Below, piece after piece: positions 1 through 6,111 of a stretch of DNA of 6,111 nt. The notes beneath the pieces were generated by a model, which saw nothing but the letters and a program-made list of their open reading frames with translations, was not told where the DNA came from and did not search any database. Within the stretch, counting starts at the first letter, position 1; the number at the start of each line of letters is the position of its first letter. The stretch is from Rhodospirillales bacterium. GTDB taxonomy: Bacteria; Pseudomonadota; Alphaproteobacteria; Acetobacterales; Acetobacteraceae. Position numbers and translations under genes: made by a program. The DNA lies in contig JAGXAV010000144.1 in assembly GCA_018971455.1 (NCBI GenBank), positions 1-6,111 of the forward strand. Reading direction: 5' to 3'.

Positions 1-528
1 GCCAAGCGTTGGTACGTCGTTCACGTCTACTCCGGCTTCGAGAAGAAGATCGCCCAGCAGATCAAGGAACAGGCCGCCCAGAAGGGCCTCGCCGACCATT
101 TCGACGAAGTGCTGGTGCCATCCGAGGAGGTGGTCGAGCTGCGCCGCGGCCAGAAGGTCAATGCCGAGCGCAAATTCTTCCCCGGCTACGTGTTGGTGAA
201 GATGGAGCTGTCCGACGATGCCTGGCATCTGGTCAAGGACACCCCCAAGGTCACCGGCTTCCTCGGCACGAAGACCCGCCCGAGCCCGATCTCCGAGGCC
301 GAGGCCGAGCGCATCATGAAGCAGACCCAGGAGGGCGTGGAGCGTCCCCGTCCGGCCATCCTGTTCGAAATCGGCGAGCAGGTGCGCGTCGCCGATGGTC
401 CGTTCACCAGCTTCAACGGCACTGTCGAGGAAGTGGACGAGGAGAAGGGCCGCGTGAAGGTCAGCGTCTCGATCTTCGGCCGCTCGACCCCGGTCGAGCT
501 GGAATACAGCCAGGTCGAGAAAGTCTAG
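1..528 (+). CDS. nusG: Transcription termination/antitermination protein NusG (start codon just outside window)
   Basis: NusG binds RNA polymerase through its N-terminal NGN domain and links it to Rho or to ribosomal protein S10 through its C-terminal KOW domain, so it controls elongation, termination and transcription-translation coupling. The reading frame is open from base 1 and gives 175 codons ending in TAG. The protein opens AKRWYVVHVYSGFEKK, the usual NusG start minus its Met, so only the ATG is probably missing. The NGN domain spans about codons 3-110 and includes the hallmark FFPGYVLVKMEL near codons 59-70. The KOW domain spans about codons 122-175, with VRVADGPFTSFNGTVEEVD and SIFGRSTPVELEYSQVEKV; the Phe of SIFGR is the residue that contacts S10/Rho in E. 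coli. Length is normal for the family. The upstream neighbour (often secE) is outside the window. The next gene is convergent, not rplK, which is unusual. Confidence 0.97.
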   Translation, partial: AKRWYVVHVYSGFEKKIAQQIKEQAAQKGLADHFDEVLVPSEEVVELRRGQKVNAERKFFPGYVLVKMELSDDAWHLVKDTPKVTGFLGTKTRPSPISEAEAERIMKQTQEGVERPRPAILFEIGEQVRVADGPFTSFNGTVEEVDEEKGRVKVSVSIFGRSTPVELEYSQVEKV

Positions 529-539
529 CCGGCGGCATC

Positions 540-571
540 GGGCGGACCGGACCGTCGCGTCCGGGCCGCCC
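540..571. terminator. Strong GC-rich hairpin in the nusG convergent gap, probable bidirectional terminator
   Basis: Arms at 540-552 and 559-571 pair over 13 positions with one internal mismatch (A546 opposite G565), around a 6-base loop at 553-558. The hairpin starts 11 bases after the nusG stop and lies 25 bases beyond the stop of the converging RgpF-like gene, so it could end transcription from both sides. No T-run follows on either strand, so it is not a textbook intrinsic terminator. It could act as an RNA-stabilising 3' end or work with Rho. The fold is seen directly; the terminator role is inferred. Confidence 0.6.
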
Positions 572-595
572 GCGCCGAGACGGCCAACCGGCCCG

Positions 596-1636
596 CTACG
601 GCACCCGGTTCTTCATCGCGCGCTGAAGATCGCGCTCGATGAAATTCGGAAGCGCACCGAATTGCTGCCGTGCGGTGTCGCTCCAATCGACGATGTCGGC
701 GACCTGCGTCGGGTTCTCGCGCAGCAGCTCGCGCTTGATGAACGGGAAGCCGGCATGCAGCAGCTGGCGCCACAGATCCGAGGTCGGATTGAGCGGCGTG
801 CGCGTCACCGCGTGGTGGCGGACATGATGGGCATGGATGCGGCGCATGGTCAGCAGCGGATCGACAATCGAGGTCCCGCTGTCGATCGGCACCGCGAGGG
901 CCGACACATCGACGTCCGGCACCAGGTCGCGATAGGCGAAGATCGCCGCACAGCGCAGCCCGGCGCGCAGGAGCTTCTGCGTCAGCCCGACCTCATAGCG
1001 GCTGATCACCCAGGATTTGGATTTCACCGGCCGCACGGAGCTCCAGAACGTGCGCCATGCCGCGCTGTCGAGCGCCCGCCGGCCGGCCGCCACGAAATAG
1101 GATTGCAGGTGGTAGCGCCGCTGCCAGCTCTCGGTGGCGCCCCACAGATCGGCCGCCGTGAAATCGATCCTTGCCAGCATGTCATCGAGCGGGCCGAGCG
1201 GGCCATAGACGCTGTCATTGACCAGCAGCACCATCTCGGTCTCGGCGCGGGGCAGGCCGAGATATTCCAGCCCCTCGCGCATCGCGCCGAAATCATAGCC
1301 GATGTTGCGGCGAACCAGCACGCCGGCGCAGAGCGGCTGCAGGGCCGCCATCGCCTCGGGGCGCAGCCGCCCTGAATTGGTGATGAACACCACGCTGAGC
1401 CCGGCATCGCGCAACGCCCGGACGTAATGCAGGACATGCGGGCGCACCGCGCCCTGGGCATCAAAATGAATGAACAGCGCCACGCGCCGGCCGAGCGGCA
1501 CCGTGCCCTCGGGCCATGCATGGCGCACATGGCGCGGGCCGCGCAGGAAGCTCGCGCCATAACTGAACCAGGCGAGCCCGCGCTGCAACCGCGCATTCCC
1601 GCGCCCGATCCAGGCCATCAACCGACGAAAATTCAT
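596..1636 (-). CDS. RgpF-like (rhamnan synthesis protein F family) glycan biosynthesis protein
   Basis: This 346-residue protein resembles the rhamnan synthesis F family, whose members take part in rhamnose-rich or O-antigen-type surface polysaccharide assembly, usually as glycosyltransferases. Visible family landmarks in order are: RRVALFIHFDAQG (50-62, first beta strand), SVVFITNSG (81-89), VLVRRNIGYDFGAMREGLEYL (106-126), MVLLVNDSVYGPLGPLDDML (135-154), DLWGATESW..YHLQSYFVA (163-183) and a C-terminal NPTSDLWRQLLHAGFPFIKRELLRENP (283-309). There is no convincing signal peptide or membrane helix, so a cytoplasmic or membrane-associated enzyme is likely. The ATG at 1636 is the first start in frame near the gap; no strong Shine-Dalgarno sequence is visible. 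The gene lies 75 bp downstream of the methyltransferase-glycosyltransferase gene on the same strand and is probably co-transcribed with it. The sugar and acceptor cannot be told from sequence. Confidence 0.82.
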   Translation of the reverse strand: MNFRRLMAWIGRGNARLQRGLAWFSYGASFLRGPRHVRHAWPEGTVPLGRRVALFIHFDAQGAVRPHVLHYVRALRDAGLSVVFITNSGRLRPEAMAALQPLCAGVLVRRNIGYDFGAMREGLEYLGLPRAETEMVLLVNDSVYGPLGPLDDMLARIDFTAADLWGATESWQRRYHLQSYFVAAGRRALDSAAWRTFWSSVRPVKSKSWVISRYEVGLTQKLLRAGLRCAAIFAYRDLVPDVDVSALAVPIDSGTSIVDPLLTMRRIHAHHVRHHAVTRTPLNPTSDLWRQLLHAGFPFIKRELLRENPTQVADIVDWSDTARQQFGALPNFIERDLQRAMKNRVP

Positions 1637-1711
1637 GCCGCCATCATACCATCGCGCCGAGGCCGCGCCATGGGCGAAATCGCGCCCGTCGCGCGCCCTG
1701 CGGGTGGCGCC
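1637..1711. other. 75-bp gap between the two glycan genes
   Basis: This short spacer separates the stop of the methyltransferase-glycosyltransferase gene from the start of the RgpF-like gene, both on the minus strand. It contains a small inverted repeat (arms 1672-1676 and 1683-1687, loop 1677-1682) and no T-run. The stem is too weak to call a terminator, and no promoter is obvious, so read-through between the two genes is the simplest reading. Confidence 0.4.
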
Positions 1712-3421
1712 TCAGTCCTGCGCCAGCACCGCGGCGAAGCGGCTCGGCTCCAGCTCCGGCACCCGGGCCAGCAGGTCGCGATGCAGGCTGTCGCGGCGCG
1801 CCCACAGGTCGCGATACCAGGCGATCCTGCGGCCGACCTGGTAGGCCAGCATGCGGTGCTGCGCCACCTGCGCCCGCGCGGCATCGCCCAGCGCGCGCCC
1901 GGCCGCGGGGTCGGCGACCAGGTGCAGAAGCCGGTGCTGCAATTCCTGGGCATCCTGGAACAGCAACCCGGTCTGCCCGTTGGCGATGCTCGCCCCATAA
2001 ACCGGCGGGCTGGCGAGCGCCACCACCCGATGGGCGGCGGCCTCGAGGAATTTCAGATCCGATTTGCACCGGTTGAACGGCGTATCCTGCAACGGCATGA
2101 ACGAGATCTCGCTGCCGCCGAGCAGATCGAGATAGGTGTCGTAGTCGCATAGCGGCGTGAAGCTCTTGTGCGGCGTCTGCAACGCATCGAACAGTCCGCG
2201 ATCATTGACGATCCGGAAATGCAGCCGCGGCCCGGCGAGATGCGCAACCGCATTCAGCGCCGGCAGGTAGGCAGGCCATTCCTCCTCGCGGTTGAGTCCG
2301 CCGAAGAACAGCGTCAGCCGGCCCGGCTCAGCGAAGTTGCGCACCGGCGGCAATCGGCTGACGGCGTTCGGGAACACCATCACCTCCGGGCAGTCGCGCC
2401 GCAGCACCTCGGCGAGCGGCGCCGTCGAGGTCTGGACCGCGTGCATGGTGCGGAAATTCTGGATGTCGGGCTGCTGGAGAACCGGAATGTAGTCGGGGTG
2501 ATCGTCAAACTCGCAGACCACCACATACCCCTTGGCATGCAGCGCGCGGACGACCGCGAGCCCCGGCTCGCCGACCAGAAGCGGGCGATGAAAGATGAAG
2601 ATGCGCGGCCCCTGCTCCGGCAGGGTCGCGATATCGAGACCATTGACGACGCGCGCGTCGACCGACGGATCGGTCATCATCGCCTGCAAGGGCGCCGTCA
2701 CCCGCACCTCGCTCACGCCACCCACCGGCTCCAGCATGGTGGAGACGATATGCAGCGTCTCCACCGGCTGCCGGCGGGCCCGCCAGACCAGTTGCAGCGG
2801 CGCCGCGCGCGCAAGATAGGAATCGTGGTCGATCCCGAGTGCGGCAAGCGCCGGGCGCATCGCCCGGGCAAACTCCTGGGCGCGGTCAAGATCGAAGATG
2901 CGCGGCGTGACATCGACCGGCGCGAGCCCCGCCTCGAGCAGGGCGCGGCGTGTCATCTCGAAGGTGAACCAGCGCAGATGGGTCGCATCGAACAGCCCCT
3001 GCGGCTCATAATCCCAGGTGCCGCGCAGCAGCCTCTCGGCGAAGCTCCAGTGCTCGATGTTCGGCATGCAGATCAGCACGCTGCCCGAGGGCGTCAGCAG
3101 GCGCGCCTGGGCACGCAGCACGCGCCACGGATCGCGCAGATGCTCCAGGACATCGCCATAGATGATGCAATCGACCGCGGCCTCGGCGAACGGCAGCGGC
3201 TCGGCCTCGACATCGACCTGCGCCACGGCATCGAGCCGCCCCTCGGCAATCCGGGCCGCGTCCGGATCGCATTCGATGCCGAGGAAACGCGCCGCCGGGT
3301 TGCGCCGCTTGTATTCGACACCGAGCGCGCCGCCGCCGCAGCCGACATCGAGCACGACGCGCGCATCGAGCGGAATGCGCTCGAGAATATCCGGGTTGGC
3401 GGCGTCGGCATATGAGGGCAT
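1712..3421 (-). CDS. Bifunctional SAM-dependent methyltransferase / GT-B glycosyltransferase fusion
   Basis: This is a 569-residue two-domain protein. Residues about 1-215 form a class I SAM-dependent methyltransferase. VLDVGCGGGALG (23-34) is the SAM-binding motif I, the acidic E50 in FLGIECD follows strand 2, PLPF (75-78) and IIYGDVLEHLRDPW (86-99) are the motif II/III region, and an HLRWFTFEMTRRALLEAG segment (148-165) is typical of Methyltransf_11/23 enzymes. Residues about 221-569 look like a GT-B glycosyltransferase of the GT1/GT4 kind. They begin with a new beta strand (TLHIVSTMLEPVGGVSEVRV, 222-241), continue through FEFDDHPDY-like CEFDDHPDY (303-311) and LTLFFGGLNREEEWP (369-383), and contain the donor-site stretch CKSDLKFLEAAAHRVVALASP (452-472). 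It probably adds and methylates sugars of a surface glycan in the cytoplasm. ATG 3421 is preceded in frame by a TAG 36 bases upstream with no alternative start between, so the start is well bounded. No clear Shine-Dalgarno sequence is seen. It heads a probable two-gene operon with the RgpF-like gene. Substrates are unknown. Confidence 0.85.
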   Translation of the reverse strand: MPSYADAANPDILERIPLDARVVLDVGCGGGALGVEYKRRNPAARFLGIECDPDAARIAEGRLDAVAQVDVEAEPLPFAEAAVDCIIYGDVLEHLRDPWRVLRAQARLLTPSGSVLICMPNIEHWSFAERLLRGTWDYEPQGLFDATHLRWFTFEMTRRALLEAGLAPVDVTPRIFDLDRAQEFARAMRPALAALGIDHDSYLARAAPLQLVWRARRQPVETLHIVSTMLEPVGGVSEVRVTAPLQAMMTDPSVDARVVNGLDIATLPEQGPRIFIFHRPLLVGEPGLAVVRALHAKGYVVVCEFDDHPDYIPVLQQPDIQNFRTMHAVQTSTAPLAEVLRRDCPEVMVFPNAVSRLPPVRNFAEPGRLTLFFGGLNREEEWPAYLPALNAVAHLAGPRLHFRIVNDRGLFDALQTPHKSFTPLCDYDTYLDLLGGSEISFMPLQDTPFNRCKSDLKFLEAAAHRVVALASPPVYGASIANGQTGLLFQDAQELQHRLLHLVADPAAGRALGDAARAQVAQHRMLAYQVGRRIAWYRDLWARRDSLHRDLLARVPELEPSRFAAVLAQD

Positions 3422-3473
3422 TCGGGGTGCTCGGCCTGCGGCGGGAGATGTTACCTAGCCACCCGTGCGGCGT

Positions 3474-3499
3474 CCCGGCAAGGCCCGTCACCCGGCAAG
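3474..3499. repeat. 9-bp direct repeat CCCGGCAAG, two copies
   Basis: CCCGGCAAG occurs exactly at 3474-3482 and 3491-3499, with start-to-start spacing of 17 bp. A shorter copy, CCCGGCA, lies at 3575-3581. The repeats sit in the divergent control region, 50-80 bases upstream of the glycan operon start. They could be a protein-binding site, but in such GC-rich DNA a chance origin is possible. Confidence 0.4.
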
Positions 3500-3507
3500 A
3501 AATGCCG
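3493..3507. repeat. Small perfect inverted repeat CGGCA-N5-TGCCG
   Basis: Arms CGGCA (3493-3497) and TGCCG (3503-3507) flank AGAAA. The element overlaps the second copy of the direct repeat. The dyad shape suits either an operator for a dimeric regulator or a weak RNA hairpin; no T-run follows, so a terminator is unlikely. Confidence 0.35.
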
Positions 3508-3511
3508 CCCG

Positions 3512-3528
3512 GTTAGGGGTTTGTTAGG
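3512..3528. repeat. GTTAGG direct repeat with 11-bp period
   Basis: GTTAGG occurs at 3512-3517 and 3523-3528, one helical turn apart, so both copies face the same side of the DNA. This is the least GC-rich part of the intergenic region and lies about 165 bases upstream of fliF. An activator or repressor site is possible; no regulator family can be named. Confidence 0.3.
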
Positions 3529-3674
3529 ACCCGCCCCGCCATCTTGCGCCCCGACGCCGCGTCCGCCCGCTTCGCCCGGCAGCGCTGCATCGACGATGCC
3601 ATCCTGCCCAAGGCCAATTCACGTCCCTGCCGAAACGGTGCCGCACCGATGACCAAAGCGCAAAAACTGCCTTC

Positions 3675-3695
3675 ATGAGGCCGCTGCTCCCATGA
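3675..3695 (+). other. Possible six-codon leader ORF coupled to fliF (ATGA overlap)
   Basis: ATG at 3675 opens a frame encoding MRPLLP, and its TGA (3693-3695) overlaps the fliF ATG (3692-3694) in an ATGA arrangement typical of translational coupling. No Shine-Dalgarno sequence is visible ahead of it. The GAGG at 3677-3680 inside it lies 11 bases before the fliF start and may simply serve as a distant ribosome binding site for fliF. It may be chance. Confidence 0.2.
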
Positions 3696-5365
3696 ACGCC
3701 ATGCTGGACGGGCTCAAGGCGCTCGGCGCGCCGCGCCTGATCGCCGTTGCCCTGGTGGCGTTGGCGACCCTCGGCCTGTTCGCCGTGCTGACGCTGCACA
3801 CGCCGGGCCAGACCATGGCGCTGCTCTATGCCGATCTCGACCTGCGCGAGGCGGGCCAGATCATAGCCCAGCTGCACCAGCAGCACATCGCCAGCGAAGT
3901 CCGCAATGGCGGCACGGAAATCCTGGTGCCGGCCGGGGAGGTGGCCACCACCCGGCTGCTGCTCGCCCGGCAGGGCCTGCCCTCCGGCGGCTCCATCGGC
4001 TATGAAATCTTCGACCGGCAGAACGCCTTCACCGCCAGCCAGTTCGAACAGAACATCAACAAGCTGCGCGCCATGGAAGGCGAGCTGAGCCGCACCATCC
4101 GCGCCATCAGCGGCATCCGCGCCGCCCGCGTCCATCTCGCCCTGCCCTCGCGTGAACCCTTCGCCCGTGACCGGCCGACGCCGCAAGCCTCCGTCGTCAT
4201 CACCACGGTCGCCGCGCGTCCGGTCGACCATGAGACGGTGCTCGCCATCGTCAATCTGGTTGCCGCGGCGGTGCCGGGCATGCGCCCGCAGAACGTCACC
4301 CTCATCGACAGCCGCGGCAATCTTCTTGCCCGCGCCGGCGATGCCCAGATCGGCCTCGACGGCACCAGCAAGAACGACCAGACGCGCTACGCGCTGGAAA
4401 TGCGCCTCTCGCGCGCGGTGGAGGATATGCTCGCCCGCACGCTCGGCCCCGGCCATGTGCGCGCTGAGGCCTCGATCGACATGAATTTCCAGAAAACCAA
4501 GGAATCCCTGGAGAAGTTCAACCCGGACGGCCAGGTGGTGCGCAGCACGCAGACCTCGTCCGATACCAGCCAGAGCAGCGATCCGCAGACCGGCGTCTCG
4601 GTGCAGAACAACCTGCCCAACGCCGCGGCCGCCACCACGACGGCCGGCAGCAAGGAGCAGAAGCGCCGGGAGACGACCAATTACGAAATCGACAAGACCG
4701 TTCGCACGATCATCACCGACCAGCCGCAGGTCAGCCGCATCAGCATCGCCGTGATGGTCGATGGGAAGATGGGCAAGGATGCCGCGGGCAAACCGGTCTG
4801 GCAGCCGCTGCCGCCCGCCGACCTCAAGAACCTGACCGAGCTCGTCAAGGCCGCCATCGGCTTCGATGCCAAGCGCGGCGACAGCGTGCAGGTGATCAGC
4901 ATGCCGTTTGCAACGGGGCCGGATATCCCGGCGCCGCCCGTGCACCGGCTTCTCGGCATGGCGATCAACCAGGCGCAGCTTCTGCCGCTGGCGCAGACCG
5001 GCCTGCTGGCATTGACCGTGCTCGTCGCGCTGCTGCTCGTGTTCCGCCCGATGATCCTTCGCCTGACCGCCTTGCCGGCGGCGAACACGGAGCGCCTGGA
5101 AAGCAATCGCCCTGCCGGTGAGGCGCGCGCCGCCATCCGGGCCGCGCCCTCCCTGCCATTGCTCGGCGGGCCCGCGGGGAGCGGCCCGGACGCCGGCTCC
5201 GCCAGCCTCGAGGCGGCCGCAGGCGATGAGAGCTGGATAAGCCTTGCCAATGTCGATGGACAGCTCAAGGCCTCCGCCCTGCGCAAGCTGTCCGACCTGG
5301 TGCAGAAGCATCCCGATGAGAGCCTCTCGATCGTTCGGGCCTGGATGCAGCAGGGGGCCGGCTGA
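3692..5365 (+). CDS. fliF: Flagellar MS-ring protein FliF
   Basis: FliF forms the inner-membrane MS-ring of the flagellar basal body, the platform for the export apparatus and the rotor. The 557-residue length is normal for the family. Order of elements: a short cytoplasmic N-terminus; first membrane helix about 15-34 ([20 protein letters not shown]); first ring-building domain about 40-105 ([39 protein letters not shown]); YscJ/FliF domain about 113-215 ([45 protein letters not shown]); third domain about 229-407, interrupted by a Ser/Thr/Gln-rich flexible insert near 286-325; second membrane helix about 433-452; and a cytoplasmic tail ending with the FliG-binding segment about 520-553 ([31 protein letters not shown]). 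ATG 3692 is favoured over the ATG three codons later because GAGG lies 11 bases upstream, though spacing is long. It overlaps fliG by one base and is divergent from the glycan operon. Confidence 0.97.
   Translation: MNAMLDGLKALGAPRLIAVALVALATLGLFAVLTLHTPGQTMALLYADLDLREAGQIIAQLHQQHIASEVRNGGTEILVPAGEVATTRLLLARQGLPSGGSIGYEIFDRQNAFTASQFEQNINKLRAMEGELSRTIRAISGIRAARVHLALPSREPFARDRPTPQASVVITTVAARPVDHETVLAIVNLVAAAVPGMRPQNVTLIDSRGNLLARAGDAQIGLDGTSKNDQTRYALEMRLSRAVEDMLARTLGPGHVRAEASIDMNFQKTKESLEKFNPDGQVVRSTQTSSDTSQSSDPQTGVSVQNNLPNAAAATTTAGSKEQKRRETTNYEIDKTVRTIITDQPQVSRISIAVMVDGKMGKDAAGKPVWQPLPPADLKNLTELVKAAIGFDAKRGDSVQVISMPFATGPDIPAPPVHRLLGMAINQAQLLPLAQTGLLALTVLVALLLVFRPMILRLTALPAANTERLESNRPAGEARAAIRAAPSLPLLGGPAGSGPDAGSASLEAAAGDESWISLANVDGQLKASALRKLSDLVQKHPDESLSIVRAWMQQGAG
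5352..5357 (+). promoter_or_regulatory. Ribosome binding site of fliG within the 3' end of fliF
   Basis: AGGGGG lies 7 bases before the ATG at 5365, good spacing for a Shine-Dalgarno sequence. Together with the TGATG stop-start overlap it fixes the fliG start and suggests translational coupling that would balance FliF and FliG amounts. Confidence 0.6.
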
Positions 5366-6111
5366 TGCCGCCCAATGATGTCGCCGCCGGTCTGACCGGC
5401 GCGCAGAAGGCGGCGGCCCTGATGCTGGCACTCGGCGACGAGAATTGCGCCCAGCTCTTCAGCATGATGCACGAGGACGAGATTAAGGAAATCTCCTCGG
5501 CGATGGCGCAGCTGGGCCCGGTGCGCTCGGAGGTGATCGAGCGGCTCTGCCACGATTTCGCCGACAATCTCGGCGGCGCCGGCAGCCTCGTCGGCAGCTT
5601 CGAGAACACCGAGCGCCTCCTGCTGAAGACCCTGCCGCGCGACCGCGTCCTACAGATCATGGAGGAGATCCGCGGCCCCGCCGGGCGGACCATGTGGGAC
5701 AAGCTCGGCAATGTCCACGAAGCCGTACTCGCCAACTATCTCAAGAACGAATACCCGCAGACCGTCGCCGTGGTGCTCTCCAAGGTGCGCTCGGACCATG
5801 CCGCCCGCGTCCTCGCCATGCTGCCCGAAGGCTTCGCGATGGAAGTCGTCATGCGGATGCTGCGCATGGAGAGTGTGCAGAAGGACGTCCTCGAAGGTGT
5901 CGAGAGGACGCTGCGCGCCGAGTTCATGTCCAACCTCGCCCGCAGCACCCGGCGCGATGCCCACGAGATGATGGCCGAAATCTTCAACAATCTCGATCGT
6001 CAGGTCGAAACCCGCTTTGTTGCCGCGCTGGAGGAACGCAACCGCGACGCCGCCGAGCGCATCAAGGCGCTGAGGTTCACCTTCGACGATCTGCAACGGC
6101 TCACCCCCATG
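5365..6111 (+). CDS. fliG: Flagellar motor switch protein FliG (3' end outside window)
   Basis: FliG sits on the cytoplasmic face of the MS-ring, binds FliF by its N-terminal domain and FliM by its middle domain, and carries the charged C-terminal helix that meets the stator MotA to make torque. The frame is open for 249 codons to the window edge; FliG proteins are usually about 330-340 residues, so roughly 85-90 residues, including the torque helix, are missing. Visible: N-domain [23 protein letters not shown] (10-32) with [16 protein letters not shown] (36-51); middle domain [27 protein letters not shown] (128-154), where EYPQ corresponds to the EHPQ FliM-contact motif; then [32 protein letters not shown] (157-188); and [48 protein letters not shown] leading to the edge. 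The MFXF hinge motif reads RFTF here (237-240). The start is fixed by an AGGGGG ribosome site and a one-base overlap with fliF. Confidence 0.97.
   Translation, partial: MPPNDVAAGLTGAQKAAALMLALGDENCAQLFSMMHEDEIKEISSAMAQLGPVRSEVIERLCHDFADNLGGAGSLVGSFENTERLLLKTLPRDRVLQIMEEIRGPAGRTMWDKLGNVHEAVLANYLKNEYPQTVAVVLSKVRSDHAARVLAMLPEGFAMEVVMRMLRMESVQKDVLEGVERTLRAEFMSNLARSTRRDAHEMMAEIFNNLDRQVETRFVAALEERNRDAAERIKALRFTFDDLQRLTPM

Larger units (their letters stand above)
3422..3691. promoter_or_regulatory. 270-bp divergent control region between glycan operon and fliF
   Basis: This non-coding stretch separates two divergent operons and must hold the 5' ends of both unless transcription enters from elsewhere. 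It contains a 9-bp direct repeat, a 15-bp hairpin, a pair of GTTAGG repeats and a six-codon reading frame ending on the fliF start, each listed separately. I looked for the sigma-54 pattern (GG-N10-GC) and the sigma-28 flagellar pattern (TAAA-N15-GCCGATAA) and found no convincing match, and no clear -35/-10 pair either. The relatively AT-richer segment at 3512-3529 is the best candidate for regulator contact, but this is inference. Confidence 0.45.

Noticed and set aside
9..626. 205-codon open frame overlapping nusG in another plus-strand frame
   Set aside because: Arg/Gly/Pro-rich shadow of nusG; the nusG frame carries full NGN and KOW domains.
662..1375. 237-codon open frame on the plus strand opposite the RgpF-like gene
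   Set aside because: No domain pattern; the opposite strand has conserved RgpF-family segments. The 1427-2152 plus frame was dismissed for the same reason, and it also crosses the gap between two real genes.
2168..3415. 415-codon open frame on the plus strand opposite the methyltransferase-glycosyltransferase gene
   Set aside because: Its product is rich in Arg, His and Gln with no family motifs, while the minus strand encodes clear methyltransferase and glycosyltransferase motifs.
3644..3653. CCGAT-containing sequence resembling a sigma-28 flagellar -10 element upstream of fliF
   Set aside because: No TAAA-like -35 element at the required 15-16 base distance; fliF genes are also not usually late sigma-28 class genes.
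3977..4000. FliF Ser/Thr-rich insert (coding bases about 4547-4666) considered as a foreign insertion
   Set aside because: A variable, polar, low-complexity loop within the third ring-building domain is normal in FliF proteins. The coordinates given here are only a placeholder upstream in the gene; the insert itself is at about 4547-4666.
3524..5431. 635-codon open frame on the minus strand opposite fliF
   Set aside because: The fliF product on the plus strand is unmistakable. The minus frame gives a low-complexity Arg/Gly/His/Ala-rich protein with no recognisable domain, as expected for an antisense shadow in high-GC DNA.
5749..5760. FliG EYPQ in place of EHPQ considered as a defect
   Set aside because: His-to-Tyr at this position is, as far as I recall, common in alphaproteobacterial FliG proteins, so it is better read as a lineage signature.

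Overview
The window is a high-GC stretch from a motile Gram-negative bacterium, most likely an alphaproteobacterium and possibly of the Rhodospirillales/Acetobacteraceae type. This is judged from the NusG, FliF and FliG protein sequences (for example the [13 protein letters not shown] stretch of FliG) and the strong GC bias at third codon positions. The taxonomic call is from memory of family sequences, not from a search.

The layout has three blocks. (1) At the left edge is the transcription factor gene nusG (+), complete except for its start codon, followed by a GC-rich hairpin in a 67-bp convergent gap. (2) Two genes on the minus strand, transcribed from about 3421 down to 596, form a probable surface-glycan operon. 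The first encodes a 569-residue protein that joins an N-terminal SAM-dependent methyltransferase to a C-terminal GT-B glycosyltransferase. The second, 75 bp downstream, encodes a 346-residue RgpF (rhamnan synthesis F)-like protein. (3) A 270-bp divergent intergenic region with small direct and inverted repeats leads into a flagellar operon (+): fliF (MS-ring) and, overlapping it by one base, fliG (switch/rotor protein), which is cut by the right edge.

FliF and FliG act together: the FliF C-terminal tail seats FliG under the MS-ring to build the rotor. The glycan pair probably builds or decorates a surface polysaccharide. Its position beside flagellar genes makes flagellar or envelope glycosylation a possible, unproven role. 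nusG is not functionally tied to its new neighbours; its usual partner rplK does not follow it here.

I see no RNA genes, CRISPR arrays or insertion sequences. No wholly new system is evident. The more notable points are the methyltransferase-glycosyltransferase fusion, the nusG context, a Met-to-Arg change in the FliG MFXF motif, and the repeat-bearing divergent control region.
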